Origin: Xenoacremonium recifei
Taxonomy: Eukaryota > Ascomycota > Sordariomycetes > Hypocreales > Nectriaceae
DNA length: 64,000 nucleotides
Assembly: GCA_012184525.1 (NCBI GenBank)
Contig: WOFQ01000009.1
Location: 558,001 to 622,000 of the forward strand
Reading direction: 5' to 3'
Made by a program: the position numbers and the translations under genes. Positions 58,142-64,000 of the stretch are shown one piece after another. The notes beneath the pieces are model-generated. The model did not search any database. It had not been told where the DNA came from and saw only the letters and a program-made list of their open reading frames with translations. The stretch's first letter is position 1, and each line of letters begins with the position of its first letter.

Positions 58142-60079
58142 ATGGAAATCCGACCCCGCAGATCTTTAGCCCCATCACTCAGCGGCTCTTCCTCTCCCAC
58201 TCATCTTCCTTACCGGTGGCTCGATTTTCCCAATTCCTGGTCAATTACCATGCAGTCATTGCCGATGCCCAATGGCAAAACAGCGGGGAAGCCTCTTCAG
58301 ATGACCCATCCTCCTATCCGGCCAAGGGTCCAAGGGTTGCCCGTCTACTTGCCTATTGCCAGGAACGCCTCAACCGAGGCGAACCAGAAGCGCAAACGCA
58401 AGGGCCGGCCGAAGTCTCGCACGGGGTGCCTGACCTGCAAAACCCGCCATGTCAAATGCGATGAGCTGAAGCCCGCTTGCCAGCGTTGTCAGAGCATCAA
58501 CGTGGTATGTCAGGGATATACCGAACCTACTGCGAGGCGCAAGAAGAACACTTGTACCCAAATTGTCACTGCTGGTCCCCGGCCTATCGCACCTCGACCT
58601 GTGCTGCCGTCGCCTGCAATTGAGGAAGCCCCAAGCCCGTTACTCAGGAGTCCCTCCGCCCTGCCTGAGCTATCGACAGAAGATGCTGTCTACGCAGATT
58701 ACTTTCGCCATAAGGTGGTGAGAAACCTGGCCGGCTTCTACACGACAAGCATTTGGTCTCGCCTCGTCGCTGGGGATGGCATGAGAGATGACTGTATTCA
58801 ACATTCGGTGCTGGCTATTGGTGCCTTCATGCATTCGGTGTCCCAATACACCGCGCGGCCTGCTCTTCGCAGTGAAATGGCAGACAAACCATTGAATCGA
58901 CATCATCGAGTCGCCTTGCGCCACCATAGCAAGGCCCTGACTTCGTTGCGCCATTGCCTTCAACAGATGACACAGTCTTCGCCGGCGACGCTTATCACAA
59001 CAACGGTGCTCCTGGCGGTATTTGAGCTGCTCCAAGGACATCAGGACACGGCCAGCTCGTTGGTCGATTCGGCGATATCCCTTCTCGGTGGTTTTTCTGT
59101 CATCCGGTTAAAAACGGCGTCGACTGTTAACAGTGAGTTGCGCGAGCTTGAATGGGTTCTACCGACCATCGCTACCATGAAACAACTTTCACGTCCGCTT
59201 TGCGCTGGGCACCAGACAATCGATGTAAGCAAGATGAGCGTCGATTTTCAGTTTCCGGAACCCGGCCAGGATTCCATTTCCCAATTATTCACCCATTGGG
59301 GTCAGTTCTTCGCGTACTCCATCGCCTTCCTTCGTCAGTCTATCTGCTACGGACTGGACAGCAATTGCACCCAGTTACTACGAAAGTCGGTCTTTATACA
59401 GCAAACCCTGAAATCGCATTTGAACCGATGGAAGACCATTCTGCAGAGCTATCACAGTGACTCCCGGATAGACGCTGCTCAGAAGAGCGCCCTTCGCCTT
59501 GCTCAAGTTCATTGGCTGTTGGTCTACATCACCATCAATTGTTGTCTAGACCCCTCCCAAGTCATCTATGACTCTTACGAAGACGAGTTCCGTGAGCTCA
59601 ACTCACAATGCACTGCTCTCCTCCGAGATACTCCGTCGCACGAACATCCTACATCGGTTCTTCTCGGCGAGGGTCTCGTGCTCACGCTGTCCATCGTTAT
59701 CCGCTTCTGCCGAAACCATGAAATACGCATGAATGCCGTCGACGAAATGAGTCGTATCCCATGGTCAATGATCGCTTGGGACGCCCAACCCTTGATTGAT
59801 GGTCTTCTAGGAGCTGTACTTCTGGAAGAACGCGGTCGCTCTAAGGATGGATCCGTGCCGCCGGAGTCTCGATGGTTCTGGCTGGAGGAATCTTCCGCAG
59901 AGGGCAGTGGGAAGTCGGGAAGACGTTACCAGCGACTGGTTCCCGACGAGGAGGGATTGCCTGTCTACGAAAAGATCAATTCCGAGATTGACCTGGTGCC
60001 AGACATCTGCAGAGCTGCTGACTGTAGACAAAATCATCACAGATCACCAGCCACAGAGGGGATTGCACAAAATGCATAG
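58142..60079 (+). CDS. Zn2Cys6 transcription factor, candidate cluster regulator
   Basis: Single exon, 645 residues from the ATG at 58142 (ACCATGG, an ideal context); a second ATG at 58250 would also precede the DNA-binding region. The zinc cluster is Cys96, 99, 106, 113, 116 and 123 (CLTCKTRHVKC ... CQRC ... VC), preceded by a basic KRKRKGRPKSR stretch that is probably a nuclear signal. The remainder resembles the fungal-specific factor domain of the 'fungal_trans_2' type (EDAVYADYFRHKVVRNLAGFY, FELLQGHQDTASSLVDSAISLL). Unlike the multi-exon cluster enzymes it is intronless. It sits 324 bp after thymine-7-hydroxylase, facing the same way, so local control of the pathway genes is likely but unproven. 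Confidence 0.88.
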   Translation: MEIRPRRSLAPSLSGSSSPTHLPYRWLDFPNSWSITMQSLPMPNGKTAGKPLQMTHPPIRPRVQGLPVYLPIARNASTEANQKRKRKGRPKSRTGCLTCKTRHVKCDELKPACQRCQSINVVCQGYTEPTARRKKNTCTQIVTAGPRPIAPRPVLPSPAIEEAPSPLLRSPSALPELSTEDAVYADYFRHKVVRNLAGFYTTSIWSRLVAGDGMRDDCIQHSVLAIGAFMHSVSQYTARPALRSEMADKPLNRHHRVALRHHSKALTSLRHCLQQMTQSSPATLITTTVLLAVFELLQGHQDTASSLVDSAISLLGGFSVIRLKTASTVNSELRELEWVLPTIATMKQLSRPLCAGHQTIDVSKMSVDFQFPEPGQDSISQLFTHWGQFFAYSIAFLRQSICYGLDSNCTQLLRKSVFIQQTLKSHLNRWKTILQSYHSDSRIDAAQKSALRLAQVHWLLVYITINCCLDPSQVIYDSYEDEFRELNSQCTALLRDTPSHEHPTSVLLGEGLVLTLSIVIRFCRNHEIRMNAVDEMSRIPWSMIAWDAQPLIDGLLGAVLLEERGRSKDGSVPPESRWFWLEESSAEGSGKSGRRYQRLVPDEEGLPVYEKINSEIDLVPDICRAADCRQNHHRSPATEGIAQNA

Positions 60080-60335
60080 TGATGTGTGCAGGTCTCAGAA
60101 TTTATGTGGCGGTGTCGATGCGTCGCGTCGGGCGCGCCTCAATTCGCGTGTCGCGTCAAGCTCCCCCTCCACCCACTTTATTACCTATACCAGCACCTCG
60201 CTCCCTCAACCAAGCCACAACCACTTCTCCCCATATCAACCTACAACCTTCAAAAAGTGTCTGGTGTTTCTTTTACTTTTCTGGCATGATTTGTTCACTC
60301 TGATTTACCCAAGCATTGTTTTCACCACCAGCCCA

Positions 60336-63300
60336 ATGGCTTCTCCCCGCCCTTCTCAGTCGCCCGTCGCGGAGGGCTCGCCTCGGAAGCTTCTGACACC
60401 GCGAACCAAGGGTCAGAAGCTCCTCGAGTCGTTCGATAGCACTGACGACGAAGCCGCATTACCTTCGAAGCGAAACTCCCTAACACAGTCCCCCAGCTCA
60501 GCTTCATCACAGCCTCAAATACCCCATACGACGCGGTTACCCAATATCTGGGACGAAGACTCCGACGCAGACGAGTCCGATGTCGAGATCCGACCGAGAG
60601 GCAAGCTGGCGTCGAGAATGCAGGGCCTTACTGATGACGTGAAATCCACAACCACCAACGCCGCGGAGACGGCGCGAGATCGCGTGAGGCGGATGCTGCA
60701 ACAAGGCGCGAGCGAAGACGCCCAGCCACAACAGACGACAGAGCCGACGCGTGAGGTTGAGATGGTCGATGCAGTCAACGATGAGGAGGATGACGACGAC
60801 GACCTGCCTGTCTTGCCTCGCCGACGCCAGCAAAGAGCTGCCAAATCTCCTTCCCCAGAGGCCGATGCCCAACCCCGATCTCCTAGCCCCGGCCTCTTCG
60901 TATCATCACCGGCCCGGCCGTCGCCCTCGAAATCAGCCCATGACGACGATGCAGAATCAGAGAACGAGTTACCAGCACTCAAATCAAACCGCTTCAAGGA
61001 GCTGGTAGAGCGGAAGCGACAGGAACGTCTTGCTCGAGAAGCCGAGGAAGAAGCCCGCAACGCCGAGCGCCGTGCCCAACAAGAGAAGCTCGCCTCCGAA
61101 ATGGAGGAGCTCGGTGCAGAAGGCGGAAATGTATCCGACATCACGGATGACGAGGGTGGTCGCAGACTTACTCAAACCGCCAAGCCCACCCGCAAGGCGA
61201 GCAAGAAGGCCATTGAGGAGATCAACCGCGAAACTCAGAGAATGGCGAGAAGCATGCAGCTTGCCCATGAGGCAAAGACGCGGAAGAAGATCACCAAGAG
61301 CAGCTTGTTTGAGCGTTTCAACTTTAGGCCAGCCGGCGCGCCGGAGCCCAAGGTTTCCAGCTCTAGCAGACCTGCTACTCCTCAGTCCGATGTTGAGATG
61401 CAAGACGCGGACACACCACCTAGCTCACCTCCTGTCGCGAAGAAGCCGGAGGTGGTGAACCAGAGCGAGACGGCCCAGGCCGAAGCGCAAGCTAATGAGC
61501 ATGACGAGTTTCCATCTCTCGATGAAGTTCTTGCGTCTACTACTATCAAGCTGGACAAGGGCAAGGGGAAGGCCGTTGATGTTCCAGCAGAGGAGGAAAA
61601 GCCGGCCCCCAAACCTAAACGTCACGTTCGCGTGAAGCTACCTCCGATGACCGCCAACGCTGTTGTGTTTGACTCAGATGAAGAGCTGGAGATCGTCAAG
61701 ACAACGAAGGCTAACATCGATGCCGTCTTCGATATGGTTCCCTCACAGAAGGCGAAAGAGTCCAACTCGCTCCAAGCTCTGCGTGCACTTGCGCATCTCC
61801 ACTCTCCTGAAAAGAAAACCCGACGGAGAGGGGCTCACGAAATGACCGCCGGTGAACTGCAGGTCTCTCTCCAGCAGAAGGCTCGACAACAAGCGAAGTT
61901 GGAGCGTGACCGTCGACTTGAGACCCTGAAGGCGCAGGGTGTCGTGATTCAGACTGCCGAGGAGCGTGAGCGCCAGATGCAGGAGGTAGAAGACATCGTT
62001 GCTCGGGCCCGAGAAGAAGCGGAGAAGATCATGCAACAGGAACGAGAAGACGCGAAGAAGGAGAAGAAGGAGGGTGGTGCGGTTGACCCTCTTGCTTGGG
62101 ACGATAGCGAGGACGAGGAGTATCAAGCTTCTGCCGACGAAGCTGATGGCGAGGCATCTGCTGCTGAACTCTCTGGATCGGAGGACGACGAGGAAGATGA
62201 AGAGGAAGATGAGGAAGATGATAACGAAAAGCAAGAGGGTACAGCCTTGTTCGAGGAGGAAGCCGAAGATGTTGAATCTGAAGCCTCCGCCGAAGAGGAC
62301 GAGGAGATGGTTCCAGGCGTCGAGGCAGAGATTCAGGACGACGCCGAGGAGCTACCCGCGGTTTCCAGAAGACGAGCGCGCAAACATGTTACCATCATCT
62401 CCGACGACGAGGATGAGGACGAAGACATTGTTGGTGTTGATGCTACACCAAAGCCCAAGACAAACAATTTCGTGTCTCCTACGGCTCCAAACACCAAATC
62501 GCCTGCTGTGCCAACATCCGTTCTTCGATCTGCCAAAAAGACGTTCATTCCCGGACTCCCTGTTCAAGGTCCTGCTGGTCTTGGTCTCACACAGATCTTC
62601 GCCGGCACTATGGATGACAGCCAGATGGGCCCTGCCACTGGCCCAACCCAATCCTTGATGCCCGACTTTGACAACTTTCCAGACTCAAACTTCTCAGCGA
62701 CCATGGATGAGCCCGAGGAGATGATCTTGGATAGCCAGAAGGATGACACGCAGAAGGCCACTCAGGGCATCCAGCTTAACTTCTCCCAGTCTCAGATGCG
62801 AGGACTTGACAGTCTGCTGCGCGAACAGTCAATTTCTCAGTATTCCGAGATGATCGAGATGTCCCAGGACGGCGGATTCCAAGAGCACACGCCGCTCAAG
62901 GAGCGCTTCATGGAGCCTCCTCACTCGACTGTGGACACGGAAGTCATGACGCAAAACGAACCCGAACGACAGGATTCCCCTCTCCTAAACCGAGGACGTC
63001 TTCGTCGCAGGATGGAGACGCCCCTTCGTATCGAGGAGACACCTGAGCCGACCGCTACAAATAGAACTGAGACGGCGTTCAACATCCTACAGGAGGCTGC
63101 GAAAAAGGAAAAGAAGCGCAAGCAACTAGAGGAGTTCAACCGCAAGAAGAGCAAGGCCAAGGAGATGGTTCACGAGCAGGCCGAGGAATCTGAAGACGAG
63201 TACGCCGGCTTGGGAGGTGCAGATGGCGAGGACAGTGACACAGACTCCATTGCATCTGTCAAGGAAATCATCGATGATGCTGCTGGCAACGACGTGGATG

Positions 63301-64000
63301 AGGCTAAGCTGGCCGCCTTCTATGCGTAAGTTGAGACAACCAACTACTCTGAAGATCCAAATTGACAATTATCCGCAGTGACCGAGAGCGTGCGCAAGAC
63401 GAGAAGGAGGTTGAGAAGCTCTTCAAGGATATAACTACGGGCATGCTCCGCCGCAAGCGTGGCGCCGACTACGACCTCTCCGATTCAGATGATGGCGGCG
63501 AAGCCCGCCGCCGTATGAAGCGTCGCCAGTTCGCCAAGATGCAGAAGGCTCTCTTCGCCGACGAACGCGTCAAGAAGATCGCCGAGAATCCTGGCAACCA
63601 AGCTTTCCTGCGCACTATCGAGGACCGTGGCAGCGACGACGAGATGGACTTCCTCGATGTCGTGGACGCCCCCGAGGAGTCTTCTGAGTCGCAATCGCAG
63701 TCTCAGGACGACGCGGCGCGTCAGACTATCCCGGATAGCCAGTCACGGAAGCCTCTGGCCGCAGGCGAGAATCGTCCTGCTGCTCACATGCGCCGCACCA
63801 AGGATGGAAAGAAGCCTTCCAACATTGGTGAGGTGCGCGAGACACTGTCCGACCTCCTCGACGAACCGCACGGCTCGGTCATCCCCGAGACGGTTGCCGG
63901 CTCCGATAGTGAGGCTGACGATGAACCCTCATCACCTGCCCGTAGCGACAAAGAGAACCGTCGCCCACGCGTGGCGGTCGTCGATCGCATCTCGCTCAAG
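60336..64000 (+). CDS. MRC1: Mediator of replication checkpoint Mrc1 (partial, right edge)
   Basis: Two exons seen, 60336-63325 and 63379-64000, continuing beyond the window; about 1204 residues are visible. The 53 bp intron (GTAAGT, TTGAC, GCAG) joins FYA to DRERAQDEKEVEKLFKDI in phase. The protein is very acidic and disordered, with repeated SQ/TQ pairs (for example DSQ, TQ, SQSQ around 62600-62870 and 63700) that are expected targets of the checkpoint kinases Mec1/Tel1. The stretch NRFKELVERKRQERLAREAEEEARN and the C-terminal MRC1-like region with LRRKRGADYDLSDSDDGGE and DEMDFLDVVD are typical of Mrc1/Claspin. It travels with the replication fork in the nucleus. Start ATG 60336 (AATGGCTTC) matches the MASPR opening; the frame is open further upstream but without meaning. 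Confidence 0.93.

Noticed and set aside
59847..60335. In-frame upstream extension of MRC1 overlapping the regulator gene
   Set aside because: Overlaps the coding sequence of the Zn2Cys6 gene in another frame; the family start is the ATG at 60336.
60515..61144. 209-codon serine-rich frame antisense to MRC1
   Set aside because: Serine runs arise as the complement of GAC/GAG-rich acidic codons in MRC1.

Overview
The window is nuclear DNA of a filamentous ascomycete, most likely a Sordariomycete of the Hypocreales type (inference). The signs are many short introns of about 50-80 bp with GTAAGT-like donors and CTAAC/CTGAC branch sites, Zn2Cys6 regulators, a DUF3405 protein, a fungal LIM protein, MRC1 and INO1. 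All exon joins below were worked out by hand from splice signals and reading frame. There is no bacterial-type operon, CRISPR array or complete transposon.

Left part (1-25.4 kb): a short-exon SPX-domain membrane protein (Vtc5-like, +), a Zn2Cys6 regulator (-), a GNAT acetyltransferase (+), a multi-exon conserved fungal protein of unknown function (-), a 7.3 kb gap with no supported gene, a tRNA-Val(CAC) (-), a small acidic nuclear-looking protein (-) and a DUF3405 type II membrane protein with a polyserine tract (-).

Middle (25.4-40 kb): a 4.5 kb gap, a paxillin-like double-LIM protein (-), a 6 kb gap, then inositol-3-phosphate synthase INO1 (+) with an intron in its 5' leader.

Right part (40.4-60.1 kb): a compact accessory block whose best-identified members form a thymine-to-uracil pathway. 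Thymine-7-hydroxylase (56730-57818) and isoorotate (uracil-5-carboxylate) decarboxylase (54911-56029) are both recognisable with intact active sites. Around them lie an inosine-uridine type nucleoside hydrolase, a medium-chain zinc alcohol dehydrogenase, an aldehyde dehydrogenase, an MFS sugar transporter, a GH1 beta-glucosidase, a heavily glycosylated membrane protein and a Zn2Cys6 factor. Several of these genes have GATA-factor (AreA/NIT2-like) sites in their promoters. The block looks like a nucleoside/pyrimidine scavenging cluster with extra oxidation and sugar-handling genes, and it is the most interesting part of the window. Two of its genes show possible damage or unusual structure: the ALDH N-terminal exon is out of phase, and the GH1 active-site loop is atypical.

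The window ends inside MRC1, the replication-checkpoint mediator (+), which is partial at the right edge.
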